From: an uncultured Verrucomicrobiota bacterium | Lineage (GTDB): Bacteria; Verrucomicrobiota; Verrucomicrobiia; Limisphaerales; UBA1412 | DNA: 64,000 nucleotides | Direction of reading: 5' to 3' | Assembly (NCBI GenBank): GCA_944389455.1 | Contig: CALXMK010000013.1 | Coordinates: 19,251 to 83,250 of the forward strand | Shown: positions 1-8,193 of the stretch, one piece after another | Numbering within the stretch: position 1 is the first letter of the stretch | How the letters are laid out: the number at the start of each line of letters is the position of its first letter | Translations under genes and position numbers: made by a program | The notes under the pieces: generated by a model | Seen by the model: the letters and a program-made list of their open reading frames with translations, nothing else | What the model was told of the DNA's origin: nothing | The model's database searches: none

Positions 1-272
1 CCCTTGATCTTAACGATCTTGCGTGCAGCACTAATATCTTCTCCTAGCAATTCTGCCACCGTAGGGGCAGATACTACACCCACCTGAGGCTTTTCCTCTG
101 CAGGAGCTGCTGCTTCAGCCGGAGCCGCCTTGGGGCTCTTGGCTTTAGGAGCCTTTGCTTCCTCTGTTTTATTCTCTGCTACAGCTGTCGGTTGAGTCTG
201 GACAGCTGTTTCCTTCTGTGCTTCCTCCGTAGAAGCGGGATTCATATTAATATTATTGGTTTCGTCAGCCAT
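1..272 (-). CDS. rpsK: 30S ribosomal protein S11, N-terminal part (cut by window edge)
   Basis: Ninety codons are visible, starting at the ATG at 272 and running off the window edge. The first 60 or so residues are a low-complexity extension rich in Ala, Glu, Pro, Lys and Thr. A short helix-like segment with VAELLGEDISAARK follows, then KIVKIKG, which fits the start of the S11 core; the diagnostic core lies outside the window. The identity rests on this join and on position: it begins 6 nt after rpsM, where S11 sits in most bacteria. Typical S11 starts its core within about 15 residues, so the extension is long. S11 helps form the mRNA/tRNA platform of the 30S subunit. Confidence 0.8.
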   Translation of the reverse strand, partial: MADETNNINMNPASTEEAQKETAVQTQPTAVAENKTEEAKAPKAKSPKAAPAEAAAPAEEKPQVGVVSAPTVAELLGEDISAARKIVKIK

Positions 273-278
273 AATCGT

Positions 279-674
279 TTAGTGGATACCAGCTTTGGCG
301 TTAGGATTGCGTTGTACACCGACTGTCTTGCGAGGACCTTTGCGGGTACGAGCGTTAGTTGATGTTCTCTGACCGCGAACGGGCAGACTGCGTAAATGGC
401 GAATGCCACGATAGCACTTAATGCCCTGGAGTCGCTTAAGATTCATTGCGAGCTCGCGTCTTAAATCGCCTTCAATCAGATAACCGTCATTTTGAATAAT
501 GCTGACTATCTGAGACAGATCCTGATCTGTCAGGTTTTTGGCCCGCACACTCGGGTCAATTTTAGCCTTTGCAAGTATTTCCTTCGCTATGGAAGGGCCG
601 ATACCATAGACATACCGCAGCGCAATATCGATGCGCTTATCACTCGGAATATCTACACCTAGAATTCTAGCCAT
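279..674 (-). CDS. rpsM: 30S ribosomal protein S13
   Basis: This 131-residue protein matches S13 throughout. It opens with [20 protein letters not shown], has the helix-two-turn-helix region with [12 protein letters not shown], and ends in the basic [14 protein letters not shown] tail that contacts P-site tRNA. S13 lies in the 30S head and forms the B1 bridges to the 50S. The gene sits between rpmJ (14 nt upstream) and rpsK (6 nt downstream), the standard order at the end of the spc and start of the alpha operon. The length is slightly above the usual 115-125. Confidence 0.98.
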   Translation of the reverse strand: MARILGVDIPSDKRIDIALRYVYGIGPSIAKEILAKAKIDPSVRAKNLTDQDLSQIVSIIQNDGYLIEGDLRRELAMNLKRLQGIKCYRGIRHLRSLPVRGQRTSTNARTRKGPRKTVGVQRNPNAKAGIH

Positions 675-688
675 ATATTTTTAGATTG

Positions 689-802
689 TTAGCCCTGACG
701 CTGTTTATGACGGGCATTCGTACAAATAACACGAATAACCCCTTTGCGACGCACTATTTTACAGTGCTCGCACATTCTTCTTACTGATGCTCTAACTTTC
801 AT
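689..802 (-). CDS. rpmJ: 50S ribosomal protein L36
   Basis: A 37-codon gene reads [19 protein letters not shown] and ends NARHKQRQG, an exact fit to L36. Cys11, Cys14 and Cys27 with His32 form the zinc ribbon, so this is the zinc-binding (C+) form. Its start overlaps the 3' end of infA by 11 nt, and rpsM follows 14 nt later. The order infA-rpmJ-rpsM is typical. L36 binds 23S rRNA near the peptidyl-transferase side of the 50S subunit. Confidence 0.97.
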   Translation of the reverse strand: MKVRASVRRMCEHCKIVRRKGVIRVICTNARHKQRQG

Positions 803-1031
803 CGTTATCGCTTTTATTTATTTTTCCCAGTATACATCCTTCCGAAAGATCAAAAGGAGATACTTCCATCACGACCCATTCTCCGGCCCGAAGTTCAATT
901 GGGTCTTTTTTTAACTCCGGACTAAAAAAGGCAACCACACAATGGCCATTAATAAATTCGGCCGTCCACACTCCAGCTTTTCTGCTTTCCAACAGTTTAG
1001 CCGCAATGTGTATAGCCCCTAATCTGGCCAT
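792..1031 (-). CDS. infA: Translation initiation factor IF-1, divergent
   Basis: A 79-residue OB-fold protein aligns colinearly with IF-1: [20 protein letters not shown] corresponds to the first strands, then [11 protein letters not shown], the [20 protein letters not shown] segment (IF-1: ILPGDKVKVELSPYDLTRG), and a short tail. The usual YRFK/YRYK C-terminus is replaced by [11 protein letters not shown], and several basic rRNA-contact positions are not basic. Position supports the call: it overlaps map by 13 nt upstream and rpmJ by 11 nt downstream, so translation of the three is probably coupled. IF-1 occupies the 30S A site during initiation. The function is likely but the sequence is clearly atypical. 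Confidence 0.85.
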   Translation of the reverse strand: MARLGAIHIAAKLLESRKAGVWTAEFINGHCVVAFFSPELKKDPIELRAGEWVVMEVSPFDLSEGCILGKINKSDNDES

Positions 1032-1771
1032 GTGAGGATCTCCGGCTCCCCATCGGTGATGAGAACCGTATGTTCAAAATGAGCTGAAAGACTCCCATCT
1101 CTCGTGACAGTCGTCCAGCCATCTTTTAACACTTTTACTGCTGCCTTTCCTCGGTTGACCATCGGCTCTATAGCCAACGTCATCCCTGGATGCAAGACAG
1201 GTGAATGTCCACCGTCCACAAAATTAGGAACCTGCGGTTCCTCATGTAAGCGGCGGCCTACACCGTGCCCTACAAATTCTTTTACCACACTGCACCCATG
1301 GGTTTCAACCCAATTTTGCACAGCGCGTGAAATATCTGAAACTCGATTCCCCGCCCTTGCCTGAGCAATCCCTTTTTTCAAAGACATTTCAGTTACATCC
1401 ATCAGCTCTTGAGCCTCAGCAGAACATCCTCCTGCCGCGACTGTTGCAGCATTGTCACCGATATATCCTTGATACCATACTCCAACATCCAGACTGACTA
1501 TATCCCCTAACACTAAGCGTGTAGAATCCGCTATTCCGTGAATTACAACGTCATTAACCGAAATACAAATTTGACGCGGGAATCCTCCATATCCCAAAAA
1601 TGCGCTCTTGCCGCCATAATGAGCAATGCGATCTCTGGCATAATTATCCAGCTCGATGAGAGTCACTCCGGGGCTGACCATCGCGGCCACATCCCGGAGG
1701 ACTTGGGCGGAAACTCTGCCTGCCAAACGCATCCCGGCAATTCCGGATTCATCCTTAATTGGAATTCTCAT
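1019..1771 (-). CDS. map: Methionine aminopeptidase, type I
   Basis: A 250-residue pita-bread-fold aminopeptidase that removes the initiator Met from nascent proteins. The five metal ligands are visible in order: Asp in SLDVGV, Asp in GDNAATV, His in GHGVGRRLHEEP, Glu in LAIEPMV and Glu in FEHTVLI. The substrate-binding His of VIHGIAD is also present. There is no N-terminal zinc-finger extension, so this is the short bacterial form (type Ia). The gene lies between secY and infA as in many spc operons, but adk, which often sits between secY and map, is absent. Its 3' end overlaps infA. Confidence 0.97.
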   Translation of the reverse strand: MRIPIKDESGIAGMRLAGRVSAQVLRDVAAMVSPGVTLIELDNYARDRIAHYGGKSAFLGYGGFPRQICISVNDVVIHGIADSTRLVLGDIVSLDVGVWYQGYIGDNAATVAAGGCSAEAQELMDVTEMSLKKGIAQARAGNRVSDISRAVQNWVETHGCSVVKEFVGHGVGRRLHEEPQVPNFVDGGHSPVLHPGMTLAIEPMVNRGKAAVKVLKDGWTTVTRDGSLSAHFEHTVLITDGEPEILTWPD

Positions 1772-1847
1772 GGATAATCTATTTTTAGCAGACCTGTTTA
1801 AAACCGTTGTTAAAGAACTTTTTTCTTCTCAATTGGAAGCACTTTAT

Positions 1848-3218
1848 CTAAAAGCGCCCGCGAATACGTCCCTTCTTGAGGAATCCGTCATAATGACGCA
1901 TCATCAAGTGAGACTCTATTTGACGCATTGTATCCAGTACAACGCCGACGAGGATCAGAATACTCGTTCCTCCAAAGAAACTAGCCACATTGTAATCAAT
2001 TCCAAAGTAACCGTACATCATCGTCGGAATGATTGCGATGATAGTTAAGAAAATTGCTCCGGCCAAGGTCAGACGTGTCATTGCATGATGCAAAAAGTCA
2101 CATGTTGCCTGCCCCGGTCTTACACCGGGAATATATCCGCCATGCTTCTTTAAGTCATCAGAAATCTGCAGTTCATTGAACTGAGTCGCCACCCAGAAAT
2201 AAGTGAAGAAGATGATCATTGTAGCATAGACCGCGATATAGAGAAACTGACCGGATTGAAGCTGACGTGCTATCTCATCAAAGAGCTTTACATCAAAGGT
2301 CCTTCCTAAATATAGGAAGATACTCGCGGGGAACATCAATAATGCCTGAGCAAAGATAATCGGCATTACACCCGCATAATTAACTCGCAAAGGCAAGAAC
2401 GAAGTCGTTCCCGCATAGGACTTACGTCCTACCGTACGCTGAGCATATTGTACGGGAATCTTGCGCTGAGCCTGAGTAATCGCGATAACAGAAGCTACCA
2501 CCACAACCAGAAGCACAACCATCAAAATCAGATGTCCCATGTTGAACTGGGAATCTGCACTGGTAAAGAACATATCCTTAACCCCCTGTGCAGCCAGCGG
2601 TATGCGAGAGAGAATACCAATCGTGATAATTAATGAAATACCATTGCCTATACCTCGCTCGGTAATCTGCTCTCCTAACCACATCAACATGACGGTACCG
2701 GTCGTCAGCAATAATGCCGTCTGAATCCGGTACCACCAGAGATTATCGACGATAACTAAGTTACCCTCGAAACCTGTAAACAATTTTCCGGGATGCTCAA
2801 ATCCCAACGCCATCACAAACCCCTGTCCAAGACAGAGAAGTACCGTCAACACACGCCCGTATTGTATAATTTTGATACGTCCGCCCTCTTCACGGGCCAA
2901 GCGGCTCAATTTACCGACCACTGCCGTCAAGAGCTGCAAAATAATTGTAGCACTAATATAAGGCATAATGCCTAAAGTACCAATTGCGCATCGCTCTAAA
3001 GCCCCACCAGTAAACATACTGTAAAGGCCCAATAGACCTCCGCCCGCTCCGGCATGTGTATCAAAATAATGCTTCAAGGCACCGCTATCCAATCCCGGTA
3101 AAGGGATAATAGCAGCTAACCTGCAAATACCCAATACAACAAGGGTAAAGATAATCCTGGAACGAAGCTCAGGAATTTTGAAGCAGTTAGCAAATGTATT
3201 GACAATATTTTTGATCAT
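1848..3218 (-). CDS. secY: Protein translocase channel subunit SecY
   Basis: A 456-residue integral inner-membrane protein with about ten hydrophobic segments and the SecY signatures: the plug region after RLAAIIPLPGLD, AIGTLGIMPYISATIILQLL in TM2, RGIGNGISLII in TM5, and the cytosolic loop RKIPVQYAQRTVGRK that contacts SecA and ribosomes. It forms the SecYEG channel with SecE, also encoded in this window (27134-27412). It starts 13 nt after rplO, the standard spc order, and 76 nt separate its stop from map. Confidence 0.98.
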   Translation of the reverse strand: MIKNIVNTFANCFKIPELRSRIIFTLVVLGICRLAAIIPLPGLDSGALKHYFDTHAGAGGGLLGLYSMFTGGALERCAIGTLGIMPYISATIILQLLTAVVGKLSRLAREEGGRIKIIQYGRVLTVLLCLGQGFVMALGFEHPGKLFTGFEGNLVIVDNLWWYRIQTALLLTTGTVMLMWLGEQITERGIGNGISLIITIGILSRIPLAAQGVKDMFFTSADSQFNMGHLILMVVLLVVVVASVIAITQAQRKIPVQYAQRTVGRKSYAGTTSFLPLRVNYAGVMPIIFAQALLMFPASIFLYLGRTFDVKLFDEIARQLQSGQFLYIAVYATMIIFFTYFWVATQFNELQISDDLKKHGGYIPGVRPGQATCDFLHHAMTRLTLAGAIFLTIIAIIPTMMYGYFGIDYNVASFFGGTSILILVGVVLDTMRQIESHLMMRHYDGFLKKGRIRGRF

Positions 3219-3231
3219 GGATCAGCGTCCG

Positions 3232-3726
3232 TTATTTATTTTCACAGGAGCAGGCTTTTGCCCTGGACTCTTTCCTCCTGACCGGGGCGATCTCACAGAC
3301 ACCGCCAGCGGCTTCGATTTTTTGTTTGGCCGCTGCACTGAATTTATCAGCTACAACAGTCAATTTCTTGGTTAATTCGCCTGTAGCGAGAATTTTGACT
3401 CCATCATTGTTTCCTCTGACTAATCCGCAGGCACGCAGCGCCATTTCATCTACGCGCGCCCCCTCTTCAAACTGATTAAGATCTACCAGATTAACAACTG
3501 AATAAATAGTGGCAAAACGGATATTATTAAATCCGCGTTTGGGAATACGCCGATAGAGAGGCATCTGACCGCCTTCAAATCCTGGACGAATCGAGGAACC
3601 TGAACGTGCTGTCTGACCTTTACCTCCACGACCGGAAGTCTTACCTAGACCGCTGGATTCACCTTTACCAAGACGTTTAACCCGATGACGTGAGCCAACG
3701 CGGGCCTTAAGTGTATGTAATTGCAT
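3232..3726 (-). CDS. rplO: 50S ribosomal protein L15
   Basis: The 164-residue product opens MQLHTLKARVGSRHRVKRLG and contains the Gly-rich GRGGKGQTARSGSSIRPGFEGGQMPL stretch (positions about 33-58) that is diagnostic for L15. It threads through 23S rRNA and is a late assembly protein. The C-terminus extends past the usual end with a basic, Cys-containing tail (RRKESRAKACSCENK). Only 5 nt separate it from rpsE, so rpmD (L30), normally between these genes, is absent. Confidence 0.97.
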   Translation of the reverse strand: MQLHTLKARVGSRHRVKRLGKGESSGLGKTSGRGGKGQTARSGSSIRPGFEGGQMPLYRRIPKRGFNNIRFATIYSVVNLVDLNQFEEGARVDEMALRACGLVRGNNDGVKILATGELTKKLTVVADKFSAAAKQKIEAAGGVCEIAPVRRKESRAKACSCENK

Positions 3727-3731
3727 AGAAA

Positions 3732-4334
3732 TTAAGCCTCAATACTCGTTGTTTCTTCCTTTGCCTTACGATTCAAACCACGTGTCCGTTGAATCTCATC
3801 GCGGGTACGTAACTGTTTCAAAGCAGCAATTGTCGCTTTTACAACATTTGCCGGGTTATTAGAACCCATGCTCTTGCTAAGAACATCCTTAATACCCACA
3901 GCTTCCAAAACGGCACGAACCGTCTTGCCTGCGATAACACCGGTACCTTCAGAGGCCGGACGCAGAAGAATTCTCGCTCCATCATAAGCAGCGGCCACTT
4001 CATGCGGAATGGTGTGTCCCTTAAAGGAAATCTTTTCCATGCGCATCTTAGCCAACTCTCCTCCACGGCGAATGGCATCTGATACTTCGTTAGCCTTCCC
4101 TAGGGCTAGACCGTACTTACCTTCACGGTCTCCCACAATGACCAATGCACTGAAATTAAAGCGACGGCCACCCTTAACTACCTTAGAAGAACGATTGATA
4201 AATACGACCTTCTCCTGTAAATCAGGAGTTTGATTTTGCTCAAAATCGCCTCTCTTCTGATCTCCAAAGGAGCGGCGCTGCGAGCGTCCCTGTCTTCCCC
4301 CATTGCGAGGGTTAATATTTTTTGATTCTGACAC
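3732..4334 (-). CDS. rpsE: 30S ribosomal protein S5
   Basis: A 200-residue S5. The dsRBD-like N-terminal domain carries VVKGGRRFNFSALVIVGDREG, and the C-terminal domain carries PASEGTGVIAGKTVRAVLEAVGIKD. S5 shapes the mRNA entry channel and decoding accuracy. The first 35 residues are a polar, Arg/Gln/Asn-rich extension (NGGRQGRSQRRSFGDQ) absent from the enterobacterial protein. It lies between rplR (22 nt upstream) and rplO (5 nt downstream). Confidence 0.97.
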   Translation of the reverse strand: MSESKNINPRNGGRQGRSQRRSFGDQKRGDFEQNQTPDLQEKVVFINRSSKVVKGGRRFNFSALVIVGDREGKYGLALGKANEVSDAIRRGGELAKMRMEKISFKGHTIPHEVAAAYDGARILLRPASEGTGVIAGKTVRAVLEAVGIKDVLSKSMGSNNPANVVKATIAALKQLRTRDEIQRTRGLNRKAKEETTSIEA

Positions 4335-4356
4335 AGTAAATTCTCTCCTGATCTGA

Positions 4357-4719
4357 TTAGAACACCAACCCAGTCTGTCGGGCTGCTTCTGCCAATGCTT
4401 TTACTTTACCATGATAAATGGCGCCATTTCTGTCAAAAACCACCTTAGTGATTCCTGCCGCTTTGGCCGCCTCTGCTGCCATTTTGCCGATTGTCTCTGC
4501 AGACTTCACGTTTGCGGCTAACTTGGCGCTCTTACCTTCTTTATTATTGGTAGAGACCCAGGCTAATGTCCTGGCTGTCTCATCATCAATAAACTGAACA
4601 TAAATATGCGCATTGGTGAACTTAACGCTCATGCGGGGGCGTTCCTGAGTTCCCTTTACCTTTTTGCGGATCCGCCATTTGCGGTTCCTCAACAACCTGT
4701 TTTTCTGAATATTATTCAT
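4357..4719 (-). CDS. rplR: 50S ribosomal protein L18
   Basis: A 120-residue protein with the L18 pattern: a basic N-terminus (KNRLLRNRKWRIRKKVKGTQERPRMSV), then the 5S rRNA-binding fold with SNAHIYVQ-like FTNAHIYVQFID and the C-terminal FDRNGAIYHGKVKALAEAAR signature. L18 carries 5S rRNA into the central protuberance with L5, which is also in this cluster. It sits in the normal rplF-rplR-rpsE order; 45 nt separate it from rplF. Confidence 0.97.
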   Translation of the reverse strand: MNNIQKNRLLRNRKWRIRKKVKGTQERPRMSVKFTNAHIYVQFIDDETARTLAWVSTNNKEGKSAKLAANVKSAETIGKMAAEAAKAAGITKVVFDRNGAIYHGKVKALAEAARQTGLVF

Positions 4720-4764
4720 TTACTAAAAGGACACGGCTTTAACCGTATCCGGGTTGCAGTTCAA

Positions 4765-5304
4765 CTATTGAACAGTCTTACCTTCCTTACGAACGATATG
4801 TTCACCTTCATAACGAACACCCTTTCCTTTATAAGGCTCGGGCGGATAGAAGGCCCTTAACTCAGCTGCCACGCGGCCCACATCATTTTTATCGGCCCCT
4901 TCTACGGTCAGCTTAGTGCTGGAATCATCCACTGTCACCTTTACCCCAGCAGGCAAAGTATAAACACACGGATGAGCGTAACCCAGGAGCATCGTCACCA
5001 CATTAGAGGCAACGCTGGCCTTGAAACCTACTCCTTGAATTTCCAACTTCTTCACATAACCGGTAGAAACCCCCTCCACCATGTTAGCAATCCGTGCACG
5101 GCAAGTCCCATGCATTGCACGGGCCTCAGCTGCATCACTGTCCCGTGTAACCACGATCTTATCACCATCCAACGTGATTGTCGTATGCGGCAATGCAGTA
5201 AAAGAGAGTTTGCCTTTCGGTCCTTCCACAAAAATCTCCTGTCCCTGTAAATTAACCTTTACAGAAGCTGGAATTCCAACGGGAATCTTTCCTACTCTTG
5301 ACAT
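4765..5304 (-). CDS. rplF: 50S ribosomal protein L6
   Basis: A 179-residue protein of two duplicated L6 domains. It opens SRVGKIPVGIPASVKVNLQG and ends with PPEPYKGKGVRYEGEHIVRKEGK, the L6 signature that contacts the sarcin-ricin region of 23S rRNA. The length is standard (about 177). It lies 13 nt after rpsH and 45 nt before rplR. Confidence 0.98.
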   Translation of the reverse strand: MSRVGKIPVGIPASVKVNLQGQEIFVEGPKGKLSFTALPHTTITLDGDKIVVTRDSDAAEARAMHGTCRARIANMVEGVSTGYVKKLEIQGVGFKASVASNVVTMLLGYAHPCVYTLPAGVKVTVDDSSTKLTVEGADKNDVGRVAAELRAFYPPEPYKGKGVRYEGEHIVRKEGKTVQ

Positions 5305-5317
5305 CTTCTATTCCTTT

Positions 5318-5701
5318 CTACCAAACGTAGCAGAGAACCTCTCCGCCGCAATTATTTTTACGAGCCTCATCACCAGTCATTACACCACGCGGAGTGGATA
5401 AAATAACCGTACCCAGGCCTCCCAACACACGAGGAATACGCTTCGCACCCACATAGCAGCGAATACCCGGCTTACTAATGCGGCGCAACGCCCGAATGAT
5501 GTGCTTCCTGTTCTGATATTTCAGGGTCAATGTTAAATTCTTAACCTTTTCACCCTCCACTGTATAATCAGTGATATAACCCTCTTCCTTGAGAATACGG
5601 GCAATGGACTCCTTCATTTTGGAGTACGGAACAGTAGCAGTCTTATGCTGAGCTTTACCAGCATTGCGAACTACTGTCAGAAAATCAGCAATTGTATCCA
5701 T
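5318..5701 (-). CDS. rpsH: 30S ribosomal protein S8
   Basis: A 127-residue S8. The N-terminal domain reads DTIADFLTVVRNAGKAQH, and the C-terminal domain carries RPGLR-like KPGIRCYVGAKRIPRVLGGLG and the conserved ILSTPRGVMTGDEARKNNCGGEVLCYVW end. S8 nucleates the 16S central domain. In enterobacteria it also represses spc-operon translation at rplE; no such operator was identified here. It is 21 nt after rpsN. Confidence 0.98.
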   Translation of the reverse strand: MDTIADFLTVVRNAGKAQHKTATVPYSKMKESIARILKEEGYITDYTVEGEKVKNLTLTLKYQNRKHIIRALRRISKPGIRCYVGAKRIPRVLGGLGTVILSTPRGVMTGDEARKNNCGGEVLCYVW

Positions 5702-5722
5702 AATTCTATCTATTCTCTCTGA

Positions 5723-5992
5723 TTACCAACTTGCTTTTGTTACTCCAGGAATGAGACCATTCCTTGCCATCTCACGAAAAGTAAGACGGGAAACACCAAA
5801 TTTACGAAGGTATCCATGACGACGACCGCTAAGCGAACAGCGGTTTACGAGACGGACTGTACTAGAGTTGCGGGGCAACTTCGACAGGCCTATGTAATCA
5901 TGATTAGCCTTCAACTCCGCGCGCTTAGCGGCATACTTCGCCACCAGTTCGCGCTTTTTCTTTTCACGCTCGATCCAAGACTTCTTAGCCAT
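5723..5992 (-). CDS. rpsN: 30S ribosomal protein S14, zinc-independent long form
   Basis: An 89-residue S14 with [19 protein letters not shown] at the start and [20 protein letters not shown] near the end. Only one Cys is present, so the CxxC pairs of the zinc-binding short form are missing and this is the long C-minus type. S14 binds in the 30S head near S3 and S10. The gene keeps the standard rplE-rpsN-rpsH order with 6 nt to rplE. Confidence 0.98.
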   Translation of the reverse strand: MAKKSWIEREKKKRELVAKYAAKRAELKANHDYIGLSKLPRNSSTVRLVNRCSLSGRRHGYLRKFGVSRLTFREMARNGLIPGVTKASW

Positions 5993-5998
5993 AATTAT

Positions 5999-6547
5999 TT
6001 ATCGTCTCTCGGCAAAAGGCATACCGAGTTTTTTCAGTAGATCAAGAGCCTCCGCATTTGTCTTTGCGGTGGTCACGATCGTGATATCCATTCCTTGATT
6101 ACGTTTTACCTTATCGGCATCAATTTCCGGAAAGATCACCTGTTGTGTAATTCCGATTGAGTAATTACCGCGGCCGTCAAATGCACGCGGAGAAATCCCG
6201 CGGAAGTCACGAATACGCGGCAATGCCGTTGAAATTAAACGATCCAGGAACTCGAACATCACCTCACGGCGCAGGGTTACATGGCAACCAATTTGCTGTC
6301 CTTTGCGCAGTTTGAAGTTAGCAACGCTCTTGCGAGCGCGATCGGGAACCGGCTTACGCCCTGTGATGGCCATCATTTCCTTGACAGCTTCATCCACTGC
6401 TCCTTTCTCCGTAGAGGTATCCCAGCCCATACGGACTACGATTTTCTCCAGACGGGGAATTTGATGAATATTCTTATATTTCCACGTTTCGACCAGAGCG
6501 GGACGAACCGTATCTACATACTTCTGATAAAGTCTATTTTCTTTCAT
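5999..6547 (-). CDS. rplE: 50S ribosomal protein L5
   Basis: A 182-residue L5 that opens with KENRLYQKYVDTVRPALVET and carries the GQQIGCHVTLR-type 5S rRNA/P-site loop (KLRKGQQIGCHVTLRREVMFEFLDRL), then RDFRGISPRAFDGRGNYSIGI and the IVTTAKTNAEALDLLKKLGMPF end. With L18 it forms the 5S RNP. The length is standard, with 8 nt to rplX and 6 nt to rpsN. Confidence 0.98.
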   Translation of the reverse strand: MKENRLYQKYVDTVRPALVETWKYKNIHQIPRLEKIVVRMGWDTSTEKGAVDEAVKEMMAITGRKPVPDRARKSVANFKLRKGQQIGCHVTLRREVMFEFLDRLISTALPRIRDFRGISPRAFDGRGNYSIGITQQVIFPEIDADKVKRNQGMDITIVTTAKTNAEALDLLKKLGMPFAERR

Positions 6548-6555
6548 TTATCTCT

Positions 6556-6867
6556 CTACTTTCCCGCTTTAGCTTTACGTGCGTCATAAATCTCCGCTCT
6601 CATTAAATTGGAGATATGGATTGACCCCTCGCGTTCAATAATCGCCCCATTCGGGTTAGTCTGCGAACGACGTGTGTGCCTCTTGATCAGATTCAAACCT
6701 TCTACAATAGCGCGATTTTTCTTCTTGAGGACGAACAGAACCTTGCCGCGCTTGCCGCGCAAAGCCGGTTTTCCGTTTTTATCCTTACGGCTACCGCTGA
6801 TGACGACTACCATGTCCCCTTTGCGAATAGCCTTAAGGGTTTTCTTTTTCTCTGTATTATTTTCCAT
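6556..6867 (-). CDS. rplX: 50S ribosomal protein L24
   Basis: A 103-residue KOW-domain protein. The KOW segment is [35 protein letters not shown], followed by [34 protein letters not shown], typical for L24. It initiates 50S assembly and lies near the tunnel exit. Only 4 nt separate it from rplN, which suggests tight translational coupling. Confidence 0.98.
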   Translation of the reverse strand: MENNTEKKKTLKAIRKGDMVVVISGSRKDKNGKPALRGKRGKVLFVLKKKNRAIVEGLNLIKRHTRRSQTNPNGAIIEREGSIHISNLMRAEIYDARKAKAGK

Positions 6868-6871
6868 AACC

Positions 6872-7237
6872 TTAGATAACCTCCGGGGCTAATGAAATAA
6901 TTTTCAGGAACTTCTTTTCGCGTAACTCACGAGCTACGGGACCAAAAATACGTGTTCCTCGGGGATTGTTATCCTTGTCAACAATTACAATCGCGTTGCG
7001 ATCGAAACGGACACAGGAACCGTCGCTGCGATAAATAGCGCGTTTTGTACGTACTACTACTGCGTTAACTACATCCCCCTTCTTCACCGTACCATCCGGA
7101 GTGGCTTCCTTGATATGTGCTTTGATGACATCGCCAATACGAGCATACTCTTGATTGCGCCCTAACACACCGATAGCAGCAGCTTTGCGTGCACCCGTAT
7201 TATCAGCAACATCTAAAATACTACGAACCTGTAACAT
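6872..7237 (-). CDS. rplN: 50S ribosomal protein L14
   Basis: A 121-residue beta-barrel protein beginning [20 protein letters not shown] and ending with [24 protein letters not shown]. This is nearly invariant L14 sequence and the standard length. L14 lies at the subunit interface and binds silencing factor RsfS. The neighbours are rpsQ (15 nt upstream) and rplX (4 nt downstream). Confidence 0.99.
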   Translation of the reverse strand: MLQVRSILDVADNTGARKAAAIGVLGRNQEYARIGDVIKAHIKEATPDGTVKKGDVVNAVVVRTKRAIYRSDGSCVRFDRNAIVIVDKDNNPRGTRIFGPVARELREKKFLKIISLAPEVI

Positions 7238-7252
7238 CTTCTAGCCTCTCTA

Positions 7253-7525
7253 TTAGATCTCATCGTGTTTGACAACCCTTACCAAATTCCAACGTTTGAG
7301 TTTGGAAAGAGGTCTGGTCTCTTCGATACATACTGTATCGCCCATCTGTGCTACTTCCTTCTCATCGTGAGCATAGAATTTCTTCTTCGTAATCACGACC
7401 TTCTTAAACTGAGGATGCGCATGACGGCGGGAAACTTCCACCACGATGGTTTTATTCATCTTATTGGAAACAACTTTCCCTACTTTTTCCTTGCGGCTTA
7501 CTTTCTTTGTTTCAGTATTTCCCAT
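7253..7525 (-). CDS. rpsQ: 30S ribosomal protein S17
   Basis: A 90-residue OB-fold protein with the S17 core: KVGKVVSNKMNKTIVVEVSRRHAHPQFKKVV, KKFYAHDEKEVAQMGDTVCIEETRPLSKLKRWNLVRVV. It binds 16S helix 11 early in assembly. A short polar N-terminus (GNTETKKVSRK) precedes the fold. Gaps of 16 nt to rpmC and 15 nt to rplN keep the standard order. Confidence 0.98.
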   Translation of the reverse strand: MGNTETKKVSRKEKVGKVVSNKMNKTIVVEVSRRHAHPQFKKVVITKKKFYAHDEKEVAQMGDTVCIEETRPLSKLKRWNLVRVVKHDEI

Positions 7526-7541
7526 ATCTTAATTAATTGGC

Positions 7542-7733
7542 CTAATTGTTGCGCTTTTTAGATATCTGGGTCTCTACACGAGCGATATCTCGACGGATAA
7601 ACCGAATTCGATGGGACTTTTCCAGCTGGCTGCTGGCCTGCTGTAAACGGAGATTGAACAACTCCACCCGCAAGTCACGGCTCTTAGCCATGAGTTCTTG
7701 CAAAGTGAGATCTTGAATTTCTGACATTTTCAT
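7542..7733 (-). CDS. rpmC: 50S ribosomal protein L29
   Basis: A 63-residue helical hairpin protein: EIQDLTLQELMAKSRDLRVELFNLRLQQASSQLEKSHRIRFIRRDIARVETQI is typical L29. It lies at the tunnel exit near the SRP and trigger factor site. A second in-frame ATG two codons in (MSEIQ) is an equally possible start. It sits 19 nt after rplP. Confidence 0.97.
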   Translation of the reverse strand: MKMSEIQDLTLQELMAKSRDLRVELFNLRLQQASSQLEKSHRIRFIRRDIARVETQISKKRNN

Positions 7734-7752
7734 TCTCTTCTATTCTCCTCTC

Positions 7753-8178
7753 TTAAGCATTAACCACACGATGCCGTGTGATGAACTTTGTCTTAATCGG
7801 CAATTTACAGGCCACCAAGCGCATAGCCTCACGAGCCTGCGATTCGGTAATACCTTCCACTTCCAGAATGATATTGGCAGGCCTGATTACTGCCACCCAT
7901 GACTCCACAGCACCTTTACCTGTACCCTGACGAACTTCCAGCGGCTTCTTGGTAAACGGTTTATCCGGGAACACCCTCAGCCACACTTTACCACGGCGTT
8001 TCATAGCACGGGTAATGGCTACACGGGCTGCTTCTATCTGTCTGGTATCCATCCAGCAGCGCTCTAAAGCCATTAAACCATAGGCGCCGAAAGCCAGAGT
8101 ATTGCCGCGTGTTGCCATTCCGGCACGACTACCGCGTTGTTGTTTACGATATTTAACTCTTGAAGGACTTAAAGGCAT
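7753..8178 (-). CDS. rplP: 50S ribosomal protein L16
   Basis: A 141-residue L16 with [19 protein letters not shown] at the start, the [15 protein letters not shown] segment, and [27 protein letters not shown]. The conserved Arg of the [15 protein letters not shown] loop is present. L16 organises the A-site finger and is essential for tRNA accommodation. It is in the usual rpsC-rplP-rpmC order, 15 nt after rpsC. Confidence 0.99.
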   Translation of the reverse strand: MPLSPSRVKYRKQQRGSRAGMATRGNTLAFGAYGLMALERCWMDTRQIEAARVAITRAMKRRGKVWLRVFPDKPFTKKPLEVRQGTGKGAVESWVAVIRPANIILEVEGITESQAREAMRLVACKLPIKTKFITRHRVVNA

Positions 8179-8193
8179 ATCTTTTTAACCTTC

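Noticed and set aside
1656..2048. 130-residue plus-strand ORF across map and secY ends
   Set aside because: It is antisense to two well-conserved genes and has no recognisable protein features.
3727..3731. Possible hidden rpmD between rpsE and rplO
   Set aside because: The gap is only 5 nt, so no gene can be present.
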